From: Colius striatus
Taxonomy: Eukaryota; Chordata; Aves; Coliiformes; Coliidae
Length of the DNA stretch: 64,000 bases
Reading direction: 5' to 3'
NCBI RefSeq assembly: GCF_028858725.1
Contig: NC_084772.1
Location: 20,375,548-20,439,547 of the forward strand
Part shown: piece by piece, positions 1-11,131 of the stretch
Numbering within the stretch: position 1 is the first letter of the stretch
How the letters are laid out: every line of letters begins with the position of its first letter
Notes under the pieces: generated by a model
Databases searched by the model: none
Told to the model about the DNA's origin: nothing
Seen by the model: only the letters and a program-made list of their open reading frames with translations
Translations under genes and position numbers: made by a program

Positions 1-352
1 GAGGGGAGGGACGTGCTCCCTCCTGCCAGCCCCCTCCAGGGGCACAGATGCCCATTCATGGGATGCCCACTTGGGTCTTTCAGCCCAAGTTAGCTGTTGC
101 CTGGGGTGATGAGCCATCTCTGCTCCTCAGAGCGTTTTGGGGTGGAAAAGGGGTAACCACGTGCTCTCCCCTGCACCAGCTCATGGTGTGTGGTACCTGG
201 AGGTAAGGGGGTCTTTAGATGCTCTGCTTGGCATCACCAGCTGGGACACCTCCAGGTCTGTTTCTGGTCCAGCCATGCAGGCTGTTGGCCTGCTCCTGTC
301 CATGCTTGCTCTACCTGTCCACCTGGCAGACTGACATCCCCTCTCCTTGCAG

Positions 353-421
353 ATGCAGAGGCTGGATGTGAAGGTCATTGAGCCCCTGGAGCTCTATAGC
401 TCCTGTCTGAAGCAGGCTTGG
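353..421 (+). CDS. CIBAR2: CIBAR2 (FAM92B)-like internal exon
   Basis: A 69-nt exon with a good acceptor (pyrimidine-rich tract, then TTGCAG) and a consensus donor (TGG|GTAAGC). It reads 23 in-phase residues beginning MQRLDVKVIEPLELY. I align this with the CIBAR1/CIBAR2 BAR-domain segment of the form V-E-R-L-(E/D)-x-K-V-V-x-P-L-K-x-Y, which I recall as also being 23 residues between junctions. CIBAR proteins are BAR-domain proteins of the ciliary base that work with the CBY family. In human, CIBAR2 is the convergent neighbour of KIAA0513, and the orientation here agrees, favouring CIBAR2 over CIBAR1. Upstream exons would lie before position 1. I could not find convincing downstream exons, so the gene may be divergent, rearranged or decayed here. 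Confidence 0.7.
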
Positions 422-1102
422 GTAAGCCTCATGCTTGCTCTGCCCAGCCCTGCCCAGGACTCCATGGGGTGAAAGCTGGTCTGAGAAGAGCACAGATGAG
501 GCCAGGACAGAGGGAACCCAAAATGAGCTTTGTCCCTCAGCATCCTCATGGTCCAGGATGCAGCCAGAAGGAAAATCCACTCCAGCTCTGAGCTGAACAG
601 CTCCTGCACCTTGATGGTGGCTACAGAGCTGAGTCCCTGTCTGAAACTGTCCCCCTGAATTAATGTGAGCTTTACTCCACGAGTTCTTCCCTGAGAGACC
701 TTCCCTGAGACAGATCTGCTGCCTGCAGGCATCTCAGAAACCAAAGCAAAGACCAAAGGTCAGGACCAGGGGCTGCCCCCTCTCCCCAGAGCTCAACAAG
801 GTGAACCAAAAGCCCATTACTCCTACCAGCTCTGCTTTCCTGTGTGGCCCAACGTGCAGCAGTCATGAGCCACAGCACTGGGAGATGTTTACTCACTGCC
901 ACTGCCTCAAAGGGACTCATTCCTATCTACAGCAGGGCCAAGGATCAGCCCTGAGCATCCCTGGCAAGCAGCTCTGAGGGACAAGGAAAAGCTGTCCCAG
1001 CAGCTTCCCATGGGAAGGGGGAGAGAGGAGGGGGAAGAGCCATTAAACAGCTCCTTACCCTGGGGATAATTAACGTGCAAAGCCCCAGAGGAGGGCAGGG
1101 CT

Positions 1103-1138
1103 GCATTGAGCAGGGCTGCATTGAGCAGGGCTGCATTG
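1103..1138. repeat. 15-bp tandem triplication
   Basis: Three head-to-tail copies of GCAGGGCTGCATTGA, immediately upstream of a CR1 fragment. Confidence 0.85.
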
Positions 1139-1149
1139 CCCTCTCCACC

Positions 1150-1302
1150 CTCCCATTTCCCAGCCAGACCTCTGAGACAATGCCTGGACACGTTCCTGTG
1201 TCCCCTGAGCCAGGGGAACCTGCTTGAGCAGGGGCTGGAGCAGCTCTGCAGGGCCCTGCCAGCCCCCACCATCCTGGGATTCTCTGATTCTGTGACATCC
1301 CC
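1150..1302 (+). mobile_element. CR1 LINE 3' fragment
   Basis: Plus-oriented remnant: a CCTGGACACGTTCCTGTG segment, then the CTGGAGCAGCTCTGCAGGG block, ending in the CR1-type tail GATTCTCTGATTCTGTGA. The same blocks occur inverted at 15.5 kb and 19.4 kb. Confidence 0.8.
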
Positions 1303-2580
1303 AGGGTGATATTTGGGTCTTGAAGACAAAGCTCAGTCCCATCCCTATTGCTCAAAGCCCAGGGCAGGAGGCAGCATCCCAGCTCATGGTCCTGCTGGGT
1401 GGGGAGGGAACCAGCATCCTGTGGGAAACCTTCCTGAGCACAGAGCCCCTGTCCTGCAAGTCACTACTGAGTGCAAAAGCTTTGCCAGAGCCTGGCCTGG
1501 AGCTCTGTAAATACAGGAGGGCTAGGTCTAATGGTGCCTTTAAGATGTGCTGCCCCACCAGCTCCTGCCAGCTGCAGCTGCCCCATGCCCAGCCCCGGCC
1601 TTTGATCCGCCCCCAGCTCGCCTTTGCTGCCCGGGTTTCTCTCTGTGGGGATTTTCCAGCCCACCTGGGGAGAAAGAAGCCTTTCTGCATTCCCCAGAGT
1701 GGCCTGGGGCTGGTGGGAACCACGGCAGCTCCTGCAGCCAGCCCTGCCCCTGCCTCCAGCCCTGTGCCAAGCCAGCCCCCAGCAGGAGCTGCATTTGCAG
1801 AGCAGTTGCTGTTTTGCTGCCTCTCCCGAGCTGCTGCTTCCACTGGGGCTCGTGCTCAGCCTTTGCAAGTGCTTCTTATTCACATATCCAACCAGCAGCA
1901 GCTCTAAAGCTGCTCTTGAGCTGGACTGGCAGGGTTTAGTCAACCCAGGGGGCTTGCAAAGCTTCACCAGCTTGACCTGCCTTGTTGACCAGGAGTGTGT
2001 TTCTCTCTCCTACATGCACCAGAGTGAGCTGTACAACGGCATCTCCAGCCCCAGCAAGCTCCCCCTGCTCACCCCAGAGCTGAGGGGGTTTGCTGGCACC
2101 CCAGGCTGGCAACCCACTGCTGCTCCCAGTCAGATGGGCTTGTCAGCACTCTGCTGTCCCTGCCCTCTGTGCTCCCACTCCAGCATCCCCTATGGCACAA
2201 CCCTCCCCCCTCCATTCCAGCCTCAAAGCCACCCCCCAGGATTGCCCCCAGAGCCCTGTCACCCCATCACCTGCCGATGCAGAGAGGAGCCAGCCTGCAG
2301 GATACAGCCCTGTTCTTCCTGTGTCCAAGGAGAAACAGCCCCTGATGGCTTTACCCCCCTCCCTCCTTCCCTTGCAGGCTGTTTTTCTCCCCCTCTCCTC
2401 CTTCCATCAAGCAGCAAATATGCTTTCAGAGCAATAAGACGGCTGTTCAGCCTTTGGAACAAATGTTCTCTGCCAGGCTTTGAGCACAGGGGTGGAGGGG
2501 GGACTCACACTGATTTAATGACAGTGATTTAAGCAATTTGATCCATTTTTATGGTGCATTTACAGTTAGGGGAAAGGGAT

Positions 2581-2629
2581 AAAAAAAAAGGGAAGGGAAA
2601 AAAAAGGAGAGAGAGAGAGAGAGAGAAAG
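2581..2629. repeat. A-rich / (GA)n purine tract
   Basis: A run of A and GGAAGGG followed by about nine GA dinucleotides. Charged peptide frames across it are low-complexity artefacts. Confidence 0.9.
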
Positions 2630-4206
2630 GCAGGAGTGGAATGGAGGCAGGAAAGGTCAGGGAACACACCCCAGCAGGCGCTCACAGGGGGAGAGAGGTT
2701 GCTGCAAGCTGTTCCCTGCACTGCTGTGCCAAGGACAGCCCTTGCCAGCCTCCTGTGCCCTGCTCCAAAACCTGGCTCGTGGCACTGCTGGCTCCCTGGG
2801 GGCTGCAGGGGCTGGGAGGGGGAGACCTGAGCCTCCAGCTCCTCTGTGGCTCCCCGTGCTCAGAGGCAGGGGCTGGGGAGTCAGGATGGGGCTGCACCCA
2901 ACTTTCACTGGGGAAATGCAACAAGGGCTAATCCATGCTGCAGCTCTCATCCTTCCTGCCTTCATGGGGCTGGAGGGGCCTGGTTTGCCAGGTCAGCAGA
3001 TGCACCTGTGGGGTATAGAGGGATGAGCTGCCAGGATCAATGCAGGAGAGGTGAAAGCAGAGCCCTGAGCAGAGCCAGCCCAGCACCACACACCAGCCCC
3101 CAGAGCTGTGCACTGAGACCTGGGCTGCTCACTGCACGTGCTCCTCAGCTCCAGCCCAGCCCTGTTCTGAGCACAGGGAGCAGGGGCCGCTGCTCATCTC
3201 CCAGGGACTGCCAACACTCACCCAAAGCCAGGCAGGGGAGGGTCACAGAGCTCACCCCATCCTGCCCTTCACCTCCAACCAGGGCTGACCCTTGTTAACC
3301 CAAGGATGTGGCAGCTCAGCCATCCCTGCCACTGATGGGCAAATGCTTCTCCTCCATCAGGAAGATGCCCTGGAGGTGCTGACTCTTGTTGTGACCACAG
3401 CCAGCTTGGCTCCTGTGGGCAAAGAAAGAATCCCCATGCCAAATCTTAAGGGATCTCTGCTGAGGGTCCCCTCTGCCACAGGCAGTGGCTCTGTGGGACC
3501 AGATCTGGCTGCAGCATCACACCCTGCATCACCACACCCTACCCAAACCCCCCATGCCCCAGGGCACAGCTGCCTCCCTGTCACCTTTGTGCTGCTCCTG
3601 GCCCTGCCAAGGTGGGATTAAATCCTTGCAGGGGTTCATGGTTTCCCAGGGAGCCAGCCAGGGCTGCTTTGAAGTCATGCATTGCTAATACCCAGGCAGC
3701 AATTCAATCAGCTGTTTGTTTGGTGAGCTGTCTGTCCCCAGTGCCTTTGGCCTGGCTCTGCCCACCCTCACTCTCACCTGGCAAGAATCTGACCTTGGCA
3801 GCACCTCGAGGGCTGGCTCTAAGGTAAAACACAGCTGGACCTTATCCTTCTCCCCAGCCTGGAGAGAAATGCTGCAGGGGAACTGATGGCAACCATTAGC
3901 TGGGGGGAAAAGAAGTGGTTCCAAGCAAGTAAACCTAGCTGCAACATCAATAAACAGAGAGAGCAGGCGCTGCCAAACCCCCCAGGACAAACTGCAAACG
4001 GCCTCCTCCTCCCCTCCAGCTGCAGGGAGAGCCAGAGCCCAGCACCAGCCCCCTGCCCCACACCTTCCTGGGCTGGTGGTCCCTGCTGCAGCCTGTGTTC
4101 TGCCCCAAAATGTGGGTTTCAACCCCTATACCTCCCTCCCCCCCCCAGCCTGCTGCAAGGACAGGCACAGGGATGCTGAGGGTGCCTTGCACTGCAGTGA
4201 TGCTGC

Positions 4207-4222
4207 ACACACACACACACAG
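4207..4222. repeat. (CA)n microsatellite
   Basis: Eight CA dinucleotides. Confidence 0.9.
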
Positions 4223-5465
4223 AGGGTCTGTAAGGTCTGGGCTTTGATTTTGCCCCCAAAAGGCTCTACTTCAAGTGGCCCTGAGACCTCCAGACCCCTG
4301 AGCCACACACACAGGGGAGCACAGCCCCCAGCCTGGGCTCAGGAGGCTCCTGTTCTTTCAGTGCCCCCAAGGAAGAGAAAAGAAGCAAAGAGAGAGGAGG
4401 GGGGAAAAAATCCCAAGCAGCAAACAAAATCAATCTTCCACTCAGAGCCAAACCAGAGAGAAAATAGCCAGGGACCTTGGCTGGGAAGCTGTTTATTGCA
4501 GTCATGGGATTCACTGCCAATTTGGACCCATAAATAGGCACCCACCCCCCTCCTTAGCTGGGCAGCCCCAGGGGTGGGCTGTTTGCCTCAGCTCAGGGGC
4601 TGCTCCCCAACCATCCCTGCTCCTACCAACCCCCCTGAGCCTCCTGGAAACCCCTCAGGGTGTTGCTTTGGCAAAGGGCTGGGGCAGGAATCACCTGCAA
4701 AGCTGAGCAGCCTCAGCCCTGCCCCAGGATGCTCTGCAGGGTGCAGCTGCCCCTTCTTTGCTTTGTTGCCAAGGGATTTTAAAGAAAACCAGAAAGAAGA
4801 GAATGAAACCGAGCTCAGGAGAGCACAAGTGAGAGGCACACCTGCCTGTGGCATAACCCTGCAGCTGCACTCCCTCCTGCCCCCTCCCATCTCAAGGCAG
4901 TGCCCCAGGAAAGGGGCAGCTGGTGCTCGGTGGGGCTGGGGATGGCTGAGGATGGGTGGCCTCAGGGATGGCTCTGCTCCCTTCACATCTTCCTGTGAGG
5001 AAGACAAAGGCTCCCTGGGGGGCAGGCAGGCTCCCTCCAGCACGTGGCTTTTTGTCTTGCAATTAAAAATCAACCCAAATAGCACTGTTGGGCTCCTCCG
5101 GGCAGGGGTTTGCTCAGAGGAAAGGAATCCACGGGCTGGGGAATCAAATCCATGTGAGGAGGGAGAAAATGTGCCCACAGGGGCCCCCAAAGCCCCCAGT
5201 CCCTCAAGGGAACCCTCCTTTACCCCCATTCCCTTGAGGGGACCCTCCTTTGCACAGCTCTAGCTCAGGCAGCATCTCCCCACCAGCAGTTTCATAGACG
5301 GGTTTCTCCTCCTCCCTCCTCCCTGAGCTTTCCATTCCTCCCCTGCCAAGGGGTCCCTGAGCTCCTGCCCCACACCTTCAGTGGGGGAACCAGCCCTTTG
5401 CAGTCCCTGGGAGCCTTTGGGTACCCAAAAGCCCAGGAGCAGGTGCTCATGGCAACGTTTTACCC

Positions 5466-5588
5466 TCAGCATTGCCTTGTGCAAGTGACCACAGCAGGCA
5501 GCACAAAGCCCTGGGCCAGCAGGTCAATGGCAATGAGGACCAGGGTGCCAAAGAGGCTCAAGGACAGCTTGACACTGCACAAAAGCAT
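5466..5588 (-). CDS. small hydrophobic reading frame, unrecognised
   Basis: A minus-strand frame of 40 codons from ATG to TGA. The open frame continues about 17 codons upstream to an in-frame stop, and an AG just inside that stop could be an acceptor. The peptide has one hydrophobic span of about 25 residues (core LSLSLFGTLVLIAI) with a single Asp, then a short Cys-containing tail. Third positions are mostly C or G, as in bird coding DNA. I do not recognise it. It could be a terminal exon of an unannotated small membrane protein or a chance frame; there is no partner exon, and the opposite strand is also open here. Confidence 0.2.
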   Translation of the reverse strand: MLLCSVKLSLSLFGTLVLIAIDLLAQGFVLPAVVTCTRQC

Positions 5589-5698
5589 CTGGCTGAAGTA
5601 CTCCAAGGTGTCTGGAAGCACCAAGACCTCTCTGGGCTGGGCTCACACCTTGCCCTGAGGCTGCTTGTGGGAGGGGGCTGAGCCTCGCTGGTGATGAT

Positions 5699-5739
5699 GC
5701 TCAAAGCTCAGGTGATGCTCAAAGCCCAGGTGATGCTCA
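5699..5739. repeat. 19-bp tandem duplication
   Basis: GATGCTCAAAGCTCAGGT is repeated with one change (AGCCCAGGT), followed by a partial third copy. Confidence 0.8.
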
Positions 5740-7892
5740 GTCCTCTCTCATCACTTCACAACCCCATTGGGCAATGGCACTGCTGTTACACATCATCTGA
5801 AACCCTGTGGCCAGAGAGGCTTTCTCCTTCAGCCCATCACCCCTATCTCTACCTGCCTGGGGCAGAGCTGGGTCTTGGTGCCCCAGCCTCGCAGCCCCTG
5901 CAAGGGCAGGGCAGGCTCTTGGCCAGGGCCCTGGGAGTCTGGTTCCCTGCTTTGTGAAGGAAAAATGAAATTTGCCTTCAAATTCTCACTTGAGCAGCAG
6001 AGAGAGATCAGCTCAATTTCCCCCTGCTGCTTTGGAGCTTTGCCTTTGCATGGGAGAAGAGCACAACTGAGAGCTTTCAATTATAAAGCACATCCCTCCA
6101 AGGGCAGCAACAGCCAGGTGTATGGATTTTTAAGCCTTATAAAAACCCCACCCTAGAAACAAACCAAACTGAAGGGCACTCAGAAGGACACAGTGGCCCA
6201 GGAGCAAGGCACAGGACCATGAGGGTTTTGCCTGGTCCAACTTCTGAGCCAACAGCTTGCAAAGTGGAGCTTGGCCTTTCCCTCCCTCCATAAAGCATCA
6301 CTGTGGGTCTGGCTGGGGAAGGGCCAAAGCTGAACTTGAGGCCAGGCTTTAAGCTGGGACATAGGGCAGGTTTGGACCTTTCCCTCAAAGGATGCCCAGG
6401 GAGGACACGTGGAGCAGGGCTGCAGCCCCCAGGCTATTGCTGGATCCTCTGCCAGAGGGATAAAAGAGGATTTACTCCCTTTGCAGGGCTGGGGATTCAC
6501 ACTCCAGGGCTGCAATTAGACTGGGCACTGCTGCAAGTTTCATCAGTGGACTTGGAGAGGTGGGTGGGAGAAGAGGAGAGCTCAGCACTGCTGGGCTTGG
6601 ATGCAGAGCCCAGGGAATGCCCTGGGAGGGATATTTGCTCACCCTGGAGCCCCAAGAGCAGCTCATCCCGTGCTGTTTAGGAGTCATTTCCACCCACATC
6701 TATAAGAGATGGCTCTTCAAGATTCAACCATGTTGCTGGGTTGGAAGCTCATGGAGCAGAGTCCCACAGACAGCTGGGTCCTGTCCCCACCAACCCCTTG
6801 GAGACACCAACAACCCCCCCACCTGTGGGAAGAGCAGCATCAGCTCCCAGGGAGCATGAAAACACAGCCTGGCCTTCCTCCCTCCAGCATCTCAGCATCC
6901 TCCCTGAGCCCACTCTCCCCACCAGCCTGGGTTTATTCCCAGTTTCTCCCTCCCACTGTGCACCCCCCAAGCCCTGGGCTGGGGCTCACCTGCACCAGTT
7001 TGCATCCAGCTTTGACTGCACATGGAGCACAGGGTGGGAGCACAATGCTCTGGAGCAGGCAATTGGGAGTGCAAAGAGAAAGCTTCCAGCTGGCCACAGG
7101 AGATGTTCATTGAATGAGCTCAGCCTCAGGGAGCAGCAGGACCAGGGGTGGCTGCAGCAGCAGGTTCTGTCTCTGGACAGGACTGACCTGGAGCTGATCT
7201 CCCACAAGCAGCCCAGGCCTGAGGCTCATTCCCCAGCAGTAATAAGCTGCAGCAGCCTCCACACAGCCTCAAGCACAGTTGTGATCCTGTGCTCAGCTGG
7301 GAAACAGCTCCTGTGCCTTTCTCTGGGCACATGTCTTTGCAGGAGCATGGCCTTGGTGTGCTGGATGGGCTCCCAAAGCACCCAAGAGCCCACAGGATCA
7401 CCCACCCACACCACTGGGTTTGTCCCAGTCTGTTGGGAAGACAGAGGCTGTTGACAGAGTGATTGTGACATGCAGCAGGTCCTGAGCTTGAAACACAAGC
7501 AGGCAGAGGGTTTGCCCATCATTGTGCAGGAGGGCAGCTGGAGCCAGGCTCAGGGGGGACACTGATGTGGGTTTGTCCTTTGCCTTTCCCCATCCCCTCC
7601 TGCTCCTGGGGATGAACCAAGGAGATGCAGCAGATGAGGGCTTGGAGACAGCTTGCACTGGAGCTGCAGTATGAAAGGCTTAAGCTCCTCTCCAGCTGCT
7701 CAGAGGTGCAAAACTGACTCCTCTGCCAGTTCCTGTGGGGCCTGATTCTGCCACGCACTCAGCCCCAGCCCTGCCTCCAATGAGGCACCCTGGGATGGAG
7801 CCAGCCAGTGAGCAGTGAGCCACTGAGCAGGGAGGAAGCATGCACCCTTGGCAGAGAGGATGCCACCCTGTGCAAACAGTCACACAACTGTT

Positions 7893-8130
7893 TGGGTTGG
7901 CAAAGCCCTTGGAACTGCTGCAGTCCCAGCCCTCCCCTCACCCTGCCCAGCCCAGCACTGACCCACAGCCCTCAGCACCTCAGCCCCACGCCTTTGGGAT
8001 CCCTCCAGGGCTGGGCACTCCCCCAGCTCCCTGGGCAGCCTGGCACAGGGGCTCACACCCCTCTCAGGGAAACAGTTCTGCCTCAGCTCCAATCTCAACC
8101 TCCCCTGGGGCAACTTGAGGATGGACCTCC
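7893..8130 (-). mobile_element. CR1 LINE fragment
   Basis: Minus-oriented. It begins with the inverted tail (GGTTGGCAAAGCCCTTGGA) and carries the blocks CTCCCTGGGCAGCCTGGCAC, GGGAAACAGTTCTGCCTCAG and CCTCCCCTGGGGCAACTTGA, which recur at 13.5, 24.6, 27.4 and 48.4 kb and in the plus-oriented copy at 43.4 kb. Confidence 0.88.
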
Positions 8131-8974
8131 CAGAGCTCCTGAGGGGTCTGGGGCAGAGTTTGCAGCCTGGGGCTGTGCAGAGCCTGACAAAACACACCCC
8201 GAGCCTGACCTGTACCTGGAAATCAACGAGCCAGTAAATCCCAGTTAGTGGGACCACCGTGGAGACAGCATTTGCCAGAGCTCCTGCAAGGAAAGCCAAG
8301 AACTGGAGCAAGATCTGCCACAGGCAGAGGGGAATCGCTGCTGGGAGAGGAGCAGAGTCTTTGGGGATGTGTCAGCAAGCCCTTGCAGGAGGAGATGACA
8401 GTAACAATCCTGCCTTCCAACAGACCCAGACAAGCCAGATCTGTTTGCAAAGGGGGAACCATGTGGCCCCTCTCCCAAAGCCTGGCTCCTCGGGGATGGG
8501 GGCTCAGCCCCTGCAGCCCAGGGGACCTTTGCAGGAGCCCTTCCTCCAGGCTCCCCTATTGCATTCCAGGGCTGATAATCAGCAGCTCCCAAAACCATCC
8601 CACAGCCCCCTCTCTGGCTTGTCCCCAGCCCTTGCTGAGGGGGGACACAAGGAGCAGCTTCCCCCCAGCACAGCAGCTGCACAGCACACCGAGGGGCCGC
8701 CGCCAGCCCGGCACCGGCAGCTGCCTTGGCCCGGGTTCAAGCACAGCCCTGGTCCAGAGCAGCTTGTTATTTCAGTCCTGCAATGGGGGTTATTTTTAGA
8801 AAGTGCTGAACACCCCTTCTCCCAAATGGCTCCTGGAGGGATGACCTTGCAGTGCTGCAGCTCCCACCGCCCCTCTCCTCAGGGACCGGAGCTGAGCATC
8901 ACCCACCCCATCTCCCCCTGTCAAGCCCCAGTGACAGCAGCATCGTGGCAGGGCTGCAGCAGGGATGGAGGAAG

Positions 8975-8980
8975 GAGAGA

Positions 8981-9014
<34 letters not shown>
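8975..9014. repeat. (GA)n microsatellite
   Basis: About 20 GA dinucleotides with one GATA interruption. Confidence 0.92.
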
Positions 9015-9028
9015 TGGAAGGAAGGGGG

Positions 9029-9043
9029 GTGTGTGTGTGTGTG
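9029..9043. repeat. (GT)n microsatellite
   Basis: Seven GT units shortly after the GA run. Confidence 0.9.
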
Positions 9044-9715
9044 AATTCTGAACTACATCTCAACCCCTGACGCCATCCAGGTTCGCTCCCGGTTTCAATT
9101 ATCACCTGCTGGAGCAGCAGCTGCTGAGTGCTGGGGAACTCAAAGGCAAGTCAACAAGGTCTTGTTGTTTCAGCTGCTCGGGGGCACAGAGCTCCATACG
9201 CCTCCCCCCTCCCTTCCCAGGCACCGTGGGGATGCTGCAGCCCCCTGCTCGCCCTCTGCTTCCCATATTCCCCCCCAGCTCGCTCCCCCAGGCAGGTAAA
9301 TGCTGCAGGAGGTGCTGAAGGGGGGAGCAGACAGAAACCTCAATAACAACAAGGAGGGAGGGGAAAAGAGAGAGAGAGAAAGGAAGGAAAAAAGCCCATA
9401 AGCCCCAAGCACCGAGGCTGCACAGAGGTTATCCGGGGGACAGAGCAAATAATTGGCGAGGCGAACAATGCATTTTAATTAAACCTCTGCAGGAAACCAG
9501 GGGAGGGAATCAAGTTAATTGCACAGAGCGGGAGCAGGAGATTAAACATGCTCTTCTCTAGGAAGATGGTGGCTCCCACCAGCCTGCCCTGAGCAAAACA
9601 AGGCCACCCGGGGCAGTGATGCCAGCGGGGCTGCAGCCAGGCCCTGCCCTGGCACACGGGGCTCTGCAGGGGCCCCACGCTGGGAGCAGCTCCTGGGAAG
9701 CCCCACGGGGACAGG

Positions 9716-9850
9716 GGCATTGCTTGGGGATGGGGACATTGCTTGGGGATGGGGACATTGCTTAGGGATGGGGGCATTGCTTGGGGATGGGGGCATTGCT
9801 TAGGGACAGGGGCATTGCTTGGGGATGGGGACATTGCTTAGGGATGGGGG
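9716..9850. repeat. 19-bp minisatellite
   Basis: About seven copies of a unit like ATTGCTTGGGGATGGGGAC, with G/A and C/T variants. The methionine- or proline-rich frames on either strand are repeat artefacts. Confidence 0.92.
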
Positions 9851-10555
9851 AGCAGGACCAGGGACCTGTCCCACCACAGCCTGGTCTGTGCTGCTTTGTG
9901 CCCTCTGCCCAGGCTGGGCCTGGCTCTCTCCCCATGCCCAGGCAAGACCATCAGCCTTTACTTTTTCCTGCCCTGGTCACTCCAGATCTCATGCAGAGAG
10001 AGGTGTTTTCCTCAACTATTCCCTTTTCCAGCCCCCCACCTTTTGCTCAAGCCTTGTCTTCACCTCCTCCTCCCATCCCAGGCAGTGCCAGTGAGACCAG
10101 TAACAGAGGGTACTGGGCTCCCTTTCCTACCCAAGAGAGGAAAAAGCATCCAAGGCTCCAGGATGCTGGAAGACCAGGGCAGGAGCCAAGCAGGACCCCT
10201 GACCAAGCACCCCATGCCTGGCACAGCTGCAGGGAAGAGCTGCCATCACCTCACCACCCCCCCAGGGCATCCATCACCCCGACAGCCAGGGCAGGAGGCA
10301 GCAACCTCTGCTCCAAGGCAATTTGTGAGCTATCCCACTCTGCCCTTCATCAGCCACCTGCTAATTAGCAGCAGCTCAGCCCTCTGCCTGTAAAGACAAC
10401 AGCACCCAGCCCCTCTGCTCGCCTGCTACCAGCAACCTCCCTCCTCTGCTTTCGTTTCCCAGGCTGTGGTTTTCAAGCCTCGGATCCCACATGGGTTTAT
10501 TCACCAGAGGAGTCCCACGGGGGGAGGGGGGTCAGGAGGGAAATGACTCCATGGA

Positions 10556-11131
10556 GCAGAATTCCCCGTGTGCAGGATGCACAGCCAGGGCACAACACAA
10601 CACCAGGGGCAGAATTCCCCGTGTGCAGGATGCACAGCCAGGGCACAACACAACACCAGGGGCAGAATTCCCCGTGTGCAGGATGCACAGCCAGGGCACA
10701 ACACAACACTAGGGGCAGAATTCCCTGTGTGCAGGATGCACAGCCAGGGCACAACACAACACCAGGGGCAGAATTCCCCGTGTGCAGGATGCACAGCCAG
10801 GGCACAACACAACACTAGGGGCAGAATTCCCTGTGTGCAGGATGCACAGCCAGGGCACAACACAACACTAGGGGCAGAATTCCCTGTGTGCAGGATGCAC
10901 AGCCAGGGCACAACACAACACTAGGGGCAGAATTCCCTGTGTGCAGGATGCACAGCCAGGGCACAACACAACACTAGGGGCAGAATTCCCTGTGTGCAGG
11001 ATGCACAGCCAGGGCACAACACAACACTAGGGGCAGAATTCCCTGTGTGCAGGATGCACAGCCAGGGCACAACACAACACCAGGGGCAGAATTCCCTGTG
11101 TTCAGGATGCACAGCCAGGGCACAACAGCAG
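10556..11131. repeat. 53-bp minisatellite, 11 copies
   Basis: Units begin GCAGAATTCC at 10556, 10609, 10662 and so on every 53 bp to 11086; the last is degenerate. Each unit carries an EcoRI site (GAATTC). Variation concentrates at two positions: CCCCGTGTG or CCCTGTGTG early in the unit and ACCAGGGG or ACTAGGGG at its end. Because 53 is not a multiple of three and the unit lacks stops in several frames, long frames with Cys-rich periodic peptides run through it; none is taken as a gene. Confidence 0.97.

Larger units (their letters stand above)
422..5465. other. non-coding stretch after the CIBAR2-like exon
   Basis: No convincing exon. It holds a 15-bp triplication at 1107, a CR1 tail at 1150, a purine-rich tract at 2581 and a short CA run near 4207. 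Open frames here lack splice signals and family resemblance. A weak possible exon at 4774-4828 is discussed among the findings. Confidence 0.5.

Noticed and set aside
1624-2532. A 302-codon plus-strand frame
   Set aside because: Pro/Ser/Leu/Cys-rich composition expected from C-rich non-coding DNA; no recognisable domain and no acceptor/donor pair fitting it.
5472-5681. Plus-strand frame with a coiled-coil-like peptide (LDTAQKHLAEVLQGV) considered as a CIBAR2 exon
   Set aside because: Only a vague resemblance to the CIBAR helix, no convincing acceptor, and the minus strand is equally coding-like.
8259-9044. A 261-codon plus-strand frame ending in Arg/Glu dipeptides
   Set aside because: Its end is the GA/GT microsatellite and the rest has no splice signals or family similarity.
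9716-11131. CRISPR-like array
   Set aside because: Units are directly contiguous minisatellite copies with no unique spacers, in a vertebrate genome with no cas genes.
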